DNA of 64,000 nt from assembly GCF_037975245.1 (NCBI RefSeq), contig NC_092568.1, forward strand, positions 4,795,001 to 4,859,000, written 5' to 3'. Every line of letters starts with the position of its first letter. Within the stretch, counting starts at the first letter, position 1. The notes below the pieces were generated by a model. That model was not told where the DNA came from and ran no database searches. It saw only the letters and a program-made list of their open reading frames with translations. The position numbers were made by a program, and so were the translations under genes. This DNA is from Apostichopus japonicus. Taxonomy: Eukaryota > Echinodermata > Holothuroidea > Aspidochirotida > Stichopodidae. Below, in pieces: positions 33,562-46,153 of this stretch.

Positions 33562-35886
33562 TTAACGTAGCAATGACAGGGAAACGAAAATGCAGCGTGA
33601 GTAAACTGACGATTGTCGGCTTTTTTTACAATTTACACAGGTAAAGTTTGGTGACTCAATATCCTTGTGGGCACAATCTTTGGTTTCGTGTGCTTCTGCA
33701 CATATTGCACACACTTTAGCTTCCAAAAAATCACGGGCAAAATGTCCAAACTTCTTGAATGAGTTACATCGCTTAACAAAGAATCTGTCACTGGCGGATC
33801 CAGGGCCTTTGTTTTGGAGGGGCCAAAGTGGCATTAGAGTGATATGGGGGAGGAGTCTAAGGGGAGGGGGTGACCCCCTCCCCTTTGGAAGATTTTCTAT
33901 TGCTGAATGCCCTCAGATGCAATTTGGTGCGACAAAAGTGTACAATGGTGATGTTAATTTACTTCTAAAAAAAATGTTTCCCCGGTGTTATTTTCTAAAA
34001 TATTTATAAAACAAAGTTGGGATCATCTTTCTCAAGAAATTTTATTTCTCATAGGTTATAAATTTCTTACAACCAGCCTGTAACTGAAAAATGGTGTTAA
34101 ACTGTAAATCCTCATGCTCATACATTTACATAGCTCCCAACTCTTGAGAAGGCAAATGCTGGTCCATGCCACGAATCGCCGTCCTGGGGGAGGGGTATAA
34201 GGGGAGGGGGTGTTCCCCTCCCCTTTTGAATTTTTTTTTGGAATCCGGGTGATGCCTATATGTAAAATGGTGGCACTTAGAAAGGCTTTTGTCACCCAAA
34301 CGTTTCTGAGAAATATGCATTTTTTTGTGTGTAACATCAATAAATTGAATAGTAGGTGATAATTCATTCTTTCCCGTGGCATGAAAATGTTCGCTGCCCG
34401 CCCCAGTGAAAAGAATTATAGGCTAATTTGAGGTTTAAATGATGCTGTAAAGGAGGTTTTATACTCTATTATGCTAAATGCTAAAGAAATGATGGTTGCT
34501 AAGTCAAAATTTGATGCAAATTTTTTTTATGTATATACTTGACAATTACAATGCGGTTTTTTCGGACGCTTGTGCGGGTCAGCGGGTTTGGGTGTTAGAA
34601 TGCGGGTCTAATTCCCGCGAATTGAGGGTCAGTTGGGAGCTCTGCATTTAATTTTAAACCAGAAAACGAAAAGGTTTAGACTAGTCTACCACTGCTATTC
34701 CTCTCGATTTTTTTAATTTCCAATCATATGATTTAGCGGATGTTCGGAAACACTTTTTGGCTCACCTTTGGGGGGGGCCATGGCCCCCCTTGGCCCCCCT
34801 TGGATCCGCCAGTGGAATCTGTCATATACTTTACAGGAGGGAGATCCCACAAATGCGATCGGAACTACATTGGATAAGTTTTCTAATGTTGTTGCTCCCT
34901 CTAACAGATGCCTGGAAGGTTTTGGGGTCATTTCTTAGGGGCTTGACAGCGAGGATATCAAAGATTTCATTATCAGAGTTTTCACAAAATTCAGCAATCT
35001 CAGGATTTGCATGATATTTTCCTTTAGGATATCAGTGCTTATGTTGGACGTCAGTCCAACATTGGAAATGGTTGGCAATTTTACAGTGGGTTCTTTAAAT
35101 GAGAACTGAGGAAATAAATCTCCCATCTGGAATTTAAGAGCGTCACGTGCTTCATCTGTGGGCATAACTACCACTGTGTCACCAGACTTTGTTTCGTGGA
35201 ATTTGTCAATTTGAATAGAATTATCGATTATTGTCTTTTCCAGCTTTTGAAGGTCAGGTGTGTTGCCATGAGTATCATTTTTAATGATGAGTACGGATTT
35301 TATCTTATTAACTCTCCTGATATCGTTCCAAGGACAATCCGCCATTTTGGCAGGGTGCTGAGCAGGGTTTCGAGAAATAATTTTCTTAACATCTGTAATC
35401 CCTTGCGAAACAACTTGTTCAACATTTGGAGGAACAGTTATAACGTAACATGTTTTTAATTTCCAGAATATCACTCGTGAGATCGTGAACGATATTGTCT
35501 AATTTATCGACTCTCTCAGTTACTTTATTATTGTGTCGGATTTCATGGTGTGTCAAATAGGGATCACATACATAACAGAAGTTTCCAGGACGTTTAGCGT
35601 TTACTCCCTTCTGGTTAGTCACACGATCAAACTGGTCGAAAAAAGAGGGTGTGCAATTATCACGGTTACTCTGAACAGCACATTGTGTTGCGTGGAAATA
35701 AAGACCACACAATAAGCAGCAAACAGATTCCATGGTGGCATCATTTTTACACTTTCCACAGATTCCTTCAGAATTGGCCTTGTTAATGTCTGTACTCGCT
35801 GGTCTATTATTAACATCAGGATTCACTATCCCACTTTGTCTAATGTCATCATCAGCATTAGTCTCAGCCTCCGCCATTGTTGCCAT
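33562..35886 (-). pseudogene. LINE ORF1: PHD-like finger, RRM-like, CCHC (interrupted)
   Basis: ATG at 35886. The first part has a Cys/His-rich PHD-like finger (CGKCKND, CCLLCGLYFH, FCYVC) and then a coiled-coil-like stretch. A frame change near 35450 leads into an RRM-like segment (SVLIIKND, VVVMPTDEARDALKF). A hAT insertion at 33789-34814 cuts the frame. Beyond it the knuckle-like CNSFKKFGHFARDF and Cys/His pairs (CAICAEAHETKDC) complete a nucleic-acid-binding ORF1. Confidence 0.78.
33789..34814. mobile_element. 1026-bp hAT element inserted in LINE ORF1
   Basis: TIRs CACTGGCGGATCC / GGATCCGCCAGTG. The exact 8-bp duplication GAATCTGT flanks it (33781-33788 and 34815-34822). Two similar G/C-rich blocks near 33845-33895 and 34190-34245 suggest an internal duplication. 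No transposase ORF, so non-autonomous. Confidence 0.92.
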
Positions 35887-36214
35887 ACGGCACTAAAGAA
35901 AGCTTGTGCAAATAACAATCAGGTATTTATACAATGCTTGAATAATTAAGAATAGGCCGGCCACTGCAATGAAAGGCAACACAGTGGTATATAGTAGTGA
36001 ACAAGGAGAAAATAGCGCTAGGCCACTGAATCACAGTGACAGATAGTGTTAGGACAGTGATAGAATTCTCCAAAAAAATGAACAATTAATCGAATAAATA
36101 TAGCTTCACTGAACATACCATAACTTCACTGAACATAGTTTAACTGCACTTAATATAATATAGCTTCACTTTATTAAACGGTTTGCGGTAAATGGTTTGC
36201 TAACACTGTATACA

Positions 36215-36215
36215 T

Positions 36216-36281
<66 letters not shown>

Positions 36282-36287
36282 TTGCTA

Positions 36288-36321
<34 letters not shown>

Positions 36322-36372
36322 GTTTGTTAACACTATTTACATATATATATATATATATATTGTAATAAATAG

Positions 36373-36411
<39 letters not shown>

Positions 36412-36470
36412 TAATATAAATATATATATATATGTATATATATATGTGTATATATATTGTAATATAAATT
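36215..36470. repeat. TA microsatellite with CA interruptions
   Basis: Long (TA)n runs separated by short unique segments (gctaacac, gtttgttaacac). Confidence 0.93.
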
Positions 36471-36574
36471 AAACAATATAAACAAAATCCACGTGTACTA
36501 CAAAAGAAAATATAATTAAACAAAAGCAGAGAAAGAAGATATGACTCAAACTTGACAAATAAGGAGTACTGTTT

Positions 36575-36740
36575 TAGAAAATATATTGGAATTTTCGGTC
36601 CCCCTTCGGACCTTCTTCAGCAAAGAATAGGAACGACGTTCATTAATAACGTTCCTAGTGGTTTGTTTAAGCCTTTTGTTCCCACACTTTTGAAATGGGA
36701 GCTTTGTAGGCAGCCTACATAGAGTAACCCTATCCAATGG
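36575..36740 (-). mobile_element. Probable PLE 3'-end fragment with hammerhead-like core
   Basis: On the minus strand CTGAAGA (36620-36614), stem GGTCC/GGACC and GAAA (36596-36593) repeat the arrangement seen at the intact PLE end, including one extra base before the stem. It also sits by a TA microsatellite. No RT or endonuclease remains, so assignment rests on this motif. Confidence 0.4.
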
Positions 36741-37127
36741 GAATGCAAACTATTAAATTGTAAGCCACGTATACATGGAGCAGAAGTTGAAGCAAAGGTT
36801 TCTGGCCGTTATTCACTCGATTTGGCTGGTAAATTCTCTACATTGGACCGGATATGTAACAGAAAATCAAGTAAAAAAATTGACCCCTAAGGTGAAATCC
36901 TTGCTACGCGCTTGACTTTTGCTTTTAGTTGCACTATCCCTCAACAATTAAACGGACGGAACTCATGACAAAACTGTTCAATTTTGGTAACATTCGTAAC
37001 AGTACCGTTACCTTGGTTTCAAATGTTTGGGAACGGAGCATAGTGCAAAAGTTCTTAAATGACCGCACCGTTCGCCTGTGGAGCAGTACAAACTGTCGCA
37101 AATATCCAATATTCAGTCAATACTGTC

Positions 37128-38650
37128 CTATAGTCCATCGGGGCAGGCCTCAAAATGTGCTTAAAAAACGAGTTTCGTTGCACATATTTAGTACCAAGGT
37201 TTGTTGGTTGGAAGTTGTAGAGGGATGTCCTAGGAACATTTTTCACGATGTTGGATGATTGGAGAGGTGTTATTTTTCGAGTAAACAACAAACAAATGAC
37301 GTCACTCTTATACGGTGTATGACGATTACAACAAAGCATTCCTTGTCACAGCAACACGAAAACGGCATTTAAATGCATTTGAACTTATTAGAACCAAGAT
37401 GTTTTTGTTGACAGGTATAGAGGGATGTCCTGAGATTATCTAAGGAGTTGTTGGATGCTTGGAGAGATGTTATCTTGCGGGTAAACAACAAATTACCTCA
37501 CTACGAAGTGTGGGCTAATTTAAAATCAGCAACGACTATTCACAGCAACATGATAATAGTTTTCAAATGTTACTAAACCTATTTAGAACCAAGGTTTGAT
37601 GGTTGGATGATGTGAAGAAATGTCCTTAGAATACTTGAAGAGTTGTTGGATGCTAAACGAGGTAATACTTTACGAGTAAACAATAAACATATGACGTCAT
37701 AGTCCATCAGGGCAGGCTTCAAAACGTGCTTATAAAACGAGTTTCGTTGCACATATTTAGTGCCAAGGTTTGTTGGTTGGAAATTGTAGAGGGATGTCCT
37801 GTGAACATTTTTCGCGATGTTGGATGTTTGGAGAGGTGTTATTTTTCGAGTAAACAACAAACAAATGACGTCACTCTTGTACGGTGTACGACAATTACAA
37901 CAAAGCAGTTCCTTGTCACAGCAACATGAAAATGGCATTTAAATGGTCTTGCACTTATTATAACCTCCATGTTTTTGTTGACAGTTTTACAGGGATGTCC
38001 TGAGATTATCTTAGGAGTTGTTGGATGCTTGGAGAGATGTTATATTGCGTGTAAACAAAAACTACCTCACTACGAAGTGTGGGCTAAATTGAAAATCAGC
38101 AACAACTATTCACAGCAACATGATAATAGTTTTCAAATGTTACTAAACCTATTTAGAACGAAGGTTTGTTGGTTGGATGTTGTAAAGAAATGTCCTTAGA
38201 ATACTTGAAGAGTTGTTGGATGCTAAAAGAGGTAATACTTTACGAGTTAACAATAAACATATGACGTCACTGTTATAGGTTGGACGACAATTAAAACTCA
38301 GGAGTTCCTTGTAAAAGCAACATGGAAACGACATAATTTAAATGTTCTTGCACTTATTTAGAAACAGGATGTGTTGGTTGAAAGTAATGGAGCGATATCA
38401 AAATGATATTTAGAGAGTTGTTGGGTGCTAGGATAGGTGTTATTTTACGAGTAAACAATATACATATGACGTCCCTCTGATACGTTGAAAGATAACGAAA
38501 ATAGAGCAGTTTCTTGTCACAGCAAGATGATAAAATAATTAAACACAGTATTAAGAACCAGGATGTGTTGGCTGAAGTAAAAGAGGAATGTCCGAAGTAT
38601 ATTTTAAGAGTTGTTGGATTCTTCAAGCAGTGTTATTTTTCGAAAACAAC
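37128..38650. repeat. Tandem array of ~195-bp monomers in a ~570-bp higher-order unit
   Basis: Eight monomers start near 37193, 37393, 37588, 37762, 37963, 38158, 38363 and 38557 at an (a/g)accaagg-type landmark followed by gttggttgga. Monomers three apart are much more alike than neighbours, giving a repeat of 569-570 bp (37193 to 37762, 37393 to 37963, 37588 to 38158). Most share gttgttggatgct and a gtaaacaa(c/t)aaac box. Its short ORFs are not genes. Confidence 0.85.
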
Positions 38651-39808
38651 AAATTTATGTTGTGTTAAACATAATTTGAACAAATGCATTTTAAACACTG
38701 TCCGTCTCCTGAAGTCTGCCTCGAGACTCACCTTTAACGCAAATGTAGCTGGTCAAAAAGACAGTGACCAGGCAAAAATATATGTTTTTAGATTTGGGAA
38801 AATAACAAGTAGCACCTTCCCATGAGAGCAGGACCGGATGACTCTGAGATCGTGGGGACAACTTGAAAAGGCGTAACGGTCACACAAAAATAAACATAAG
38901 GAATATATAGTAGGTTTACTATGTACATGAATCTTGTATTAAAAACAATGGGGTAACTTAAACTTTAAAAATTTAAATGATATAAATAGGAAACCTACAG
39001 ATCTTATCAGAGCTGTTAAGTCTAACAAGAAATCCACTGAACTTATTTGAAAATAAAATGCCTAAAAGTCCTTAATTTGAACACAATCGCGGCGCGGGTC
39101 AACCAAATAAAGTCGCAAAATATAATTACTTCCTTGGGTTACTTCGATCAGGGGCAGGTTCACTCTGTTGGGGACGTCTCGGGGGTAGGTTTGCTCTCTG
39201 GACGGCCCTAGACCAGCTTGCTCTTCACTCCCTGGTATCTGGGCCCATTGACCTGTCAGCTGTCAGTTTTGTGACTAAATAATTACCAGGCACATTACTT
39301 AACCCGAATCTAAACTTATAAATGGGTCTCATCAGTGTCCTTAAATAAATTTGTAGATACACATCCATCACCAAGAATATTCCTACCTAAACAAAATAGC
39401 TATTAAACTGTCTATTTCTCCAACAGTGATAGAGGCTTGGAGCCAGTACATGTATACCTAGAAAACAAGGGCCACACAAAACAATTACTATGTTAAAAAA
39501 TGAAAAAAAGGTCACACAGGGCCACCTGACCACAAACTGTTGCCCTGTAGTAATGCAAAAAAGTGAAACTTTAGGGAACTCCTCAATCTACCAAAGTAAG
39601 TTATTCATTGTGAAATGTATCAAACAAAATAAGAAAAAGAACGGAAAAGATCAAATGAATAAAACAAAATTGGAAAATGAAAGAAAATGATCAACATAAA
39701 CAAAAACAAAACATTGACCAGGTTATGCTTTGGTTACACAAACAATCCTTTCTGAGTTATATGACTTCCTCGTCACTGTCAACATGACCAACACCCATAG
39801 CCACTTGC
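38651..39808. other. No gene recognised
   Basis: AT-rich sequence with no motif-bearing ORF and no clear repeat boundaries. Confidence 0.45.
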
Positions 39809-40080
39809 TTATAAGAAGTAGTCTTCCTCTGTTATGTGTAGACAGAATGTCTTGGGCAATAGCATTGTCATCCTTTCATCACATCTCTGTTCAGCAGCTT
39901 CTTTAAGACGTTTTTCAGCATCTTGTGTCAGACACTGAAACAGCTGTTCTGTCTGCCCGCTAACAGATCTTCTTCCTTTCAAAAACTTGAGTCCTGATTG
40001 TGCCAGAGAAATCTCTGTAGAGGAAGCACCGCAAATATCCTCGTCTTTGGCACCGATTGGCCTGCACTTCCATCTGCAAC
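39809..40080 (-). CDS. Possible terminal exon of an unidentified gene
   Basis: On the minus strand a good acceptor (tgatttgttgcag near 40080) is followed by about 88 open codons ending at a TAA. The product is hydrophilic with a helical stretch (DAEKRLKEAAEQRCDERM) and several Cys. Upstream exons were not found and I do not recognise the family. It could be the C terminus of a host gene or of a domesticated transposon protein. Confidence 0.3.
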
Positions 40081-40093
40081 AAATCAAAACCAA

Positions 40094-41305
40094 ATTTGTT
40101 TGGTTGAAACAGTATTTTGAATTGTCCTGTTGATCACACTGTGGTTCACATTAATTGTCTACACTGGAACTCAACTGACTAATAAACCATCTGATATTCC
40201 ATTTATTTCAGTGTAAGTCTGGAGCCATGAGCTTGGTAGGGCATAGTTACAAACCCACACACTACAAAGGTTTGAGAACACATGCAACGCTACTTTACAG
40301 GATTTCCCATACTAAAAGAAGACCTCCCGATACAGGCATGATGTATCAAAGTAAAATAAACCAAGCAAGATGTTTGATATAAAACATTTTATTCCAAATT
40401 TTTAAAGTGCTGTAATAAGACTATAGGAGCAACTAAATTGAGTGCCATGCTGATGCTAAATAGCTGGAAACTTACATATGCCAACTCGCTTTGTTAGGTG
40501 TACAAAATACAAGAAGGGATCTGAGACTAGGCAATACTGTAGCATTGCCTAGGCCTTTATACTTAGTGGCCTATATATATATGCTACATTACACGCTACA
40601 TTTGTTTGTGTGTGCCAGTACTACCAGCAGCCATAGAGACATGCTCTGGGCTTAGTAAGGCCCTGTTTTGACAAATTAATCCAAGACTAGAGGCTAGACC
40701 ATAGGCCGACATTGAATATTGATAGGCCTAACGTTAGTCTGCCTATTGAACCTACACTGGTGTTGATTTCATTTCTTTGTTTCATGACAAATAAAACATG
40801 AAATAAATGTTATCATAAAATACAGATACCAGTATATAGTAGCCGTCGATCTATCCTTCATGGGTGCTACGTTAATCACTTCTAGTCTAAGGCAAACTAG
40901 TAGTAGTATAGTATTGAAGTTATGTATACTTTCTTGTCACAGTAATGCTCTAACATGAGTATTAGTAACAGGCCTTGATTTACCTTCATCGTTCGTGTAC
41001 TGAATCATGGAAGCACCTTCTAGGTATGAAAATTTTGCCACCCTCAATACAGCTTTATATCTCGGCACATTTGACGTCGGTTTGCCAACTGTTGGCTGTA
41101 AATTTCGTTAGACTTTCAGCCCATCGTGCTCTTGTTATGCAGTACGTTATGCAGACGAATTGTAAACACGTATCAACGTTACATACACACAGTCTGTGCA
41201 TATACATCACGCCGAGCCGAGCAGTTTCTGTATCAGCTGACATATCACATGCCATACAATAAGGATTTTGATTGGCTCTTGACTGAAAAATCGCTGCGTT
41301 CGGAG
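40094..41305. other. No gene recognised
   Basis: Low-complexity AT-rich patches; short ORFs without motifs. Confidence 0.45.
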
Positions 41306-41309
41306 AAGT

Positions 41310-41530
41310 CCTAACAACGCAAAGCGGACTAAATGAGTCCGTCTTAAACTGCTGTTTACTCTTAAGATAACACTTCCCGAACCATCCAACATCGAGAATT
41401 GTAATTAGCATATGAAAACACACCATAATATGTGATCAAACCTTGGTACTAAATATGTGCAACGACAGTGAACGATATCGAGCCTGCCCCGATGGACTAT
41501 TAGTCCCACAGGACAGTTTATACTGGATTT
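41310..41530 (-). repeat. Inverted partial copy of the 37-kb array monomer
   Basis: In reverse this reads tagtccatcggggcaggc, gttgcacatatttagtacc, gatgttggatgg and agtaaacagcag, in the order of the monomer and leader at 37128-37320. It lies just left of the Gypsy insertion. Confidence 0.65.
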
Positions 41531-41748
41531 ACCAGTACGTTTGGTCTCCCCGGACCAATTGTACAAGGCCAGTTGGCACAGACTGTCTCCCCCAGACAGT
41601 ATATGCTATGGTTACACGGAGGGGACATTATTTGACGATCATATATTTTGTTGTAAATTGTGTCCCCCCTGAACACAATGTCCGCCGTAGCATGTACGTT
41701 CGACTAGCAAAAAATGTAATTAGTAATGAACTCTGGCAGTATCCGTAT

Positions 41749-42304
41749 TGTGATGCCGTTGGTCATCATATATGTCACCCTCTATTTGTCGTAGGCTACA
41801 TTACGTAATAATTACAGGTCACGTGATGTCTGCTCACCAGCTCAGCTGAACCAGACCTCAAGACTTGTGACCAGTCTTCGCTCCCGATCTGAATCGTTTG
41901 GTTCGGTAGTAGCCCTGGCTCCGACCATTGTGGTCGTACTTGTATCTGTCTTGTATTCGTCTTTTATACACTTTTGTACGTATCGTTATAGGACTCTACT
42001 TCGGTATTGAGACCTCGTTTGTGACCAGTATCGTTAAGTGCATGTTTTTCTACCTATTATTGAGGGCTTCGTGCCGATGTATTGTTTGTACCGTGGCTGG
42101 TTATAGTAATAGATTGCGAAATCTACACAGCGCTTGTTCTTTACTCGTTTGTCTATGTGTTATATCTTTTGCATGTAATAGCGAGATTAAGGCTCGTCGT
42201 TACTAACATACAAACATCCAAGCCGCATTTGTTTCCATACCACCACCAGTCCTCAGCAGGGAATATTTGGACGCCCCAGAATCTTAGACTGAGTTAGCGT
42301 TACA
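41749..42304 (+). repeat. Gypsy 5' LTR
   Basis: 556 bp, TGTGATG to GTTACA, nearly identical to 55542-56098. The differences seen are four substitutions and one missing T. Confidence 0.93.
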
Positions 42305-42305
42305 T

Positions 42306-42323
42306 TGGTGGCAGCGATGGGAT
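42306..42323 (+). promoter_or_regulatory. Primer binding site, tRNA-Leu type
   Basis: TGGTGGCAGCGATGGGAT begins one base after the LTR. It is complementary to the 3' end of an animal tRNA-Leu (acceptor strand CGCTGCC plus A-CCA), apart from one position. It overlaps the first gag ATG at 42317. Confidence 0.8.
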
Positions 42324-44598
42324 TCTGTTTTCTGTTGAGCATGAATGATTTAATTAGCTTTGATTCGGACACCTGTGTGTCAAGGCAGGAACTGGTTTCC
42401 TGTAGGGAACAGAGTGTTGCACCCTGTTCGGGCTCACAGTTTGAAAACAGAGTTCGCGAAGAACCCACACTTAGTGAGATTCAGAATGGGAATGTTTTGT
42501 GTAATCAGGTTTTGTGTAAACAGGATTGGATGGTGGTAGATGAGTGCGTCCCCAGTGACGGCGGCTTGGATGGCAGTACGCTACCACGTGAGTATTTTTC
42601 AAATTCTCGTAATCATTACTTAAATGGGCCTATGCGTTATAGCGAACCAAGCTTCGGGGCTGCGACGGGTGACATACGTATGAGGGTTTCTCGTGATTTC
42701 GAGGAGAGAGAAAGAAACCAGCAGCGGCACGTGGACGATGGTGTGAGTGAGAGGAGGGCAAATGTGCCTCCTACTGAATGCCCTTGTAATTTTATTTCAA
42801 ATAGTGTAGATAAACTTAATTATTTATTTGTTTGCCACAAAAGTACAAAGTGGAGGAAGTCTTCCATAAAGCTTAAAAGCTTAACAATGTGGAAGACTCC
42901 CTGAAGAAAAGAAAAGAAAAGAAAAACAAAACAAAATATATATATATATGTGTATGAATACATACATAGATATAAGTACAAATTAAATGTTCAATATATA
43001 TATATAGTAATTACAATATAGTAATTACAAACTTGATCTGGGAAATGGTTTCTGTAGAAATGTGTCTAATAGGGAGAATGCACCGTTGATCAATTTTGGT
43101 GATGGTTTATCGGATAGAGAAAGGGACACGTCAAGTTCCGCCCATATGGGGGTCAGGCATTCGCAGTCAGGGACTGCAGGGTACAATTTATATCAGTCTA
43201 GGGCTGATCATATGCCATTAGGGAGCACACCTGGACGAGGTTCCAGCGAAATTGATACAAGAAATGCGACCCAATATGGGGTGGAGGACTTGCAGCCAAG
43301 GGCTGCGCGTTACGAAATTCGTCAGTCTGGGACTGACACTATGCCACGGGGTGGTGTAACTGGCCCGGGGCCAAGTGGAATTTCGAGGGGTGATTCCCTC
43401 TCTAGGATCCGTTACCCTAGTGAGGATACAGTTTATAGAGATAAATATTTGATCAGTGGTACAGGTAATTCTAGGTCAGTTCTAGAGGGGTTAGATAGAA
43501 CAGACGATAAGAAACGTTATCCTAGTCTAGGCGAATGGCGTAAATGTAATAATTATGGTTACGACTTGGACCACCGTCCCTCCGTAAGTCGCCATGGAGC
43601 TGGCCATTATGTGAATAGGGAGACTGGTAGAAGTTATAGGAGAATTGAAGATGATCAACTTCATGATAGACAAGTTGTCAACAACTCGGATAGAAATGTG
43701 CAGTTGGGGGAATATTCCCCGCCCGTTAGATACCATTCTAATGATTTGCCTGTACCTCCCTCAGATTCCCGTATATACCCAAAGAGAACGGAAGTACGCC
43801 CCGTAGCATTTGACGGGAGTAGTGAGTGGAATGATTACATTGTACAGTTTGAATTGATAGCAGAAATGAATAGATGGCATCCCCTTTCTAAAGGAATGCA
43901 TCTTGCCACTTCCTTTAGAGGTGAAGCGCTGTCAGTATTAGACGACGTTGATACCTCGATGCGTCGTAATTACGATTCGCTTGTTGCCGCCCTGTCCAAA
44001 CGTTTTGGGTCACAAAATCAAACAGAATTATTCCGTGCTCAGTTAAAGAATAAACAAAGAAAGAAAGAAAGGTGAAAACCTTCCAGAATTAGCGCAGTCT
44101 GTCCGGAGATTGGTTAAATTAGCCTACCCTGAAGCTAAGTATGATCTACAAGAGACCTTGGCAAAAGATCATTTTATTGATGCGCTGGCTGATACTGACA
44201 TGCGATGGGGAATATATCAGTCTCGCCCAAAATGTTTGGACAGCGCAGTAAAAACAGCAATTGAATTTTAAACGTTTCAACAGGCTGAAAATCAGAGAAA
44301 TAGTAGAAGGTTACTTAGAGCTGTGTCAGGCCCCCCTGATACTGACCAGAAACTGGCGAAAGAGGTACAGAGTACTTTAGACCAAGTTGTAGAGAAAATG
44401 GTAGCTAAAATTCAGGAATGTTTTAAATCGTTAGAGAAGAGTCACGGGAATTTGGAAAAGCCTCGTAAGAGAGAGAGTAGGAATATGATCAGGGACAACA
44501 AATGTTACAACTGTAAAGAAGTTGGGCATTTTGCTCGTGATTGTCCAAAACCAAAAGTATCTGATAACGATGGGACAAGTCATAACTCGGGAAACTAG
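42317..44598 (+). pseudogene. Gypsy gag (interrupted, frameshifted)
   Basis: ATG at 42317. The N-terminal part runs to about 42788, where a retroposon-like insert enters. Gag resumes near 43050 and is open to 44075, with a long hydrophilic region followed by capsid-like RPVAFDGSSEWNDYIVQF. At about 44060 an (aaag)n run shifts the frame; the capsid continues in another frame (LPELAQSVRRLVKLAYPEA) to a stop near 44270. A CCHC knuckle (CYNCKEVGHFARDC) follows at about 44510-44551. The product would package the element RNA; this copy cannot make it intact. Confidence 0.82.
42790..43048 (+). mobile_element. Short retroposon-like insert in gag
   Basis: About 250 bp that breaks gag, ending in an (aaaag)n/(aaaac)n tract and TA repeats, as at the 3' end of a SINE or LINE. 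Limits are approximate and no clear target duplication was found. Confidence 0.5.
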
Positions 44599-44687
44599 TA
44601 AAAGCCGGTTCAGCGGGCCATGGGTCGGCTAGTGGTCCCAAAAGGCCCTTTGTTACGTCACTTAGTGAAAAGAATAATAGAGATGGA

Positions 44688-45820
44688 TTGTACGCAAGAA
44701 TACAAATCCATGGTAGGACTTTAAATAGCTTGATTGATACGGGTGCAAATATTTGTGTGGTGAAACGTAGTATGTATCAGGAAATTGTTCAGAGTGCACG
44801 GCCAAAGTTAGAGACAACTGGAGAGGACTTGGTTATGGCCGATGATCGAAGTATACCGTTGTTCGGTTGTGGAAATTTTTCATTGAAGATGGGAGATTTT
44901 TCGGCGAGCCACCCGGTATGGGTTGCAGACATATCTTCTGATTTCATATTAGGGTGTGATTTCCTCGCAAAATACAAGTGCCAAATAGATCTAGGCCTTG
45001 GTCAGATACAAATTGGGAATATTGTGGTTCAATGTTTCGGCAACGAGAGATTGAATGCCCCTAGTAACGCAGTGAATAGAATCACGGTAGCTGAGACAGT
45101 CTGCATAAGTCCAGGCCAGGAAATTGTAGTACCAGGTAAACTTGCCAATAAATTAGACGAAACAGAGTTTATTGTAGAGCCTTGTGAAAGTTTTGTAAAG
45201 AAACACTCGATTATGGTAGCGAAAGCTGTGGTTAATCCCCAGAGTCACGTGGTACCAATCCGCATGATTAATGTAGATTCAGTGCCGGTCACGGTGTATG
45301 AAGGAGTTACGGCGGCCACGTGTGAGCCTGTAGAGGAAGTTTTATCGGTACAAAACACGGAGGGTGACACTTCCAATGAGGGTGGGGGAGTCACTGACTT
45401 ACCACAGCACATTTTAGGGCTGTACAACTCTTTGGAAGGATCACTTGATGAAAATCAAAAAGCTTTAGTTAGGAGGCTTCTTCTGAAGCATGAGAGTATT
45501 TTTGCAAAATGTAAGGAGGATTTAGGAAGGACTGATATTGTGAAACACAAAATTCCAACTAAAGAGGTGTCCCCTGTTAAACAAAATGCTAGGAGATTGC
45601 CTCTGAATAAAAGAGAGGATGCGGCTAAAGAGGTTTCAGATATGTTAAGGCGGGGGGGGGGGGTGATTGAACCTTCATCTAGCCCATGGGCGTCTCCAGT
45701 TGTATTAGTTAAAAAGAAAGATGGATCAACTCGTTTTTGTGTAGATTATCGTAGGCTTAACGATATTACCACTAAAGATAGCTACCCGATCCCTAGAATC
45801 GATGACTCCTTAGATAGTCT
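44688..45820 (+). pseudogene. Gypsy pol, part 1: protease and N-terminal RT
   Basis: The aspartic protease active site [11 protein letters not shown] lies at 44731-44763, with the flap and ILGCDFL downstream. RT begins with the polymerase N-terminal motifs ([20 protein letters not shown] at 45667-45726, then [10 protein letters not shown]). A 12-base G run near 45651 may have gained or lost bases. The frame ends where a TTAA element enters at 45824, between RT motifs. Confidence 0.87.
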
Positions 45821-46153
45821 TAAAGTGGCCATGACACGAAAATTTCAAAGTCCTATATTTTTGGGATCCATCAAAGAATGTTCTCTAGAACATGTATCAA
45901 CCATTCTGTCAGTTTAAAACTTGATTTTTCAAGTCGAAAATTGAGAATGAATTTACCCTTTTCGGCGTTTGAAACTTTGTTTACTCGAAAATTTTCCGAT
46001 TTGCATGACGTCATGTGACGTCACGTTTTGAACACATTTACGATCCTCCGAATATACCATTCACGTACACAGTAGACAAGTACACATACCACTAGTAGTT
46101 ACTAAACAAAACACCGATCACAAGTGCGATATCAAATCAAAATTTCCTGTGAA

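Larger units (their letters stand above)
30620..36180 (-). mobile_element. CR1-like non-LTR retrotransposon, decayed
   Basis: On the minus strand in order: 5' leader, ORF1 (PHD-like finger, RRM-like segment, CCHC knuckle), ORF2 (AP endonuclease, reverse transcriptase, C-terminal domain) and a TTA-repeat tail. The ORF1 make-up and C-terminal motif AGPKLWNNLP point to the CR1/L2/Rex group. Multiple frameshifts and stops break both ORFs, and a hAT element splits ORF1. The 5' boundary is approximate and no target duplication was identified. Confidence 0.82.

Noticed and set aside
36197..36523. ORFs over the TA repeat
   Set aside because: Simple-sequence translations only.
37128..38650. CRISPR-like array
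   Set aside because: Monomers are about 195 bp, similar throughout with no unique spacers, and the genome is eukaryotic.
37055..38825. ORFs of about 60-119 codons in the 37-38 kb region
   Set aside because: They repeat with the monomer period and are not conserved in frame; noncoding tandem repeat.
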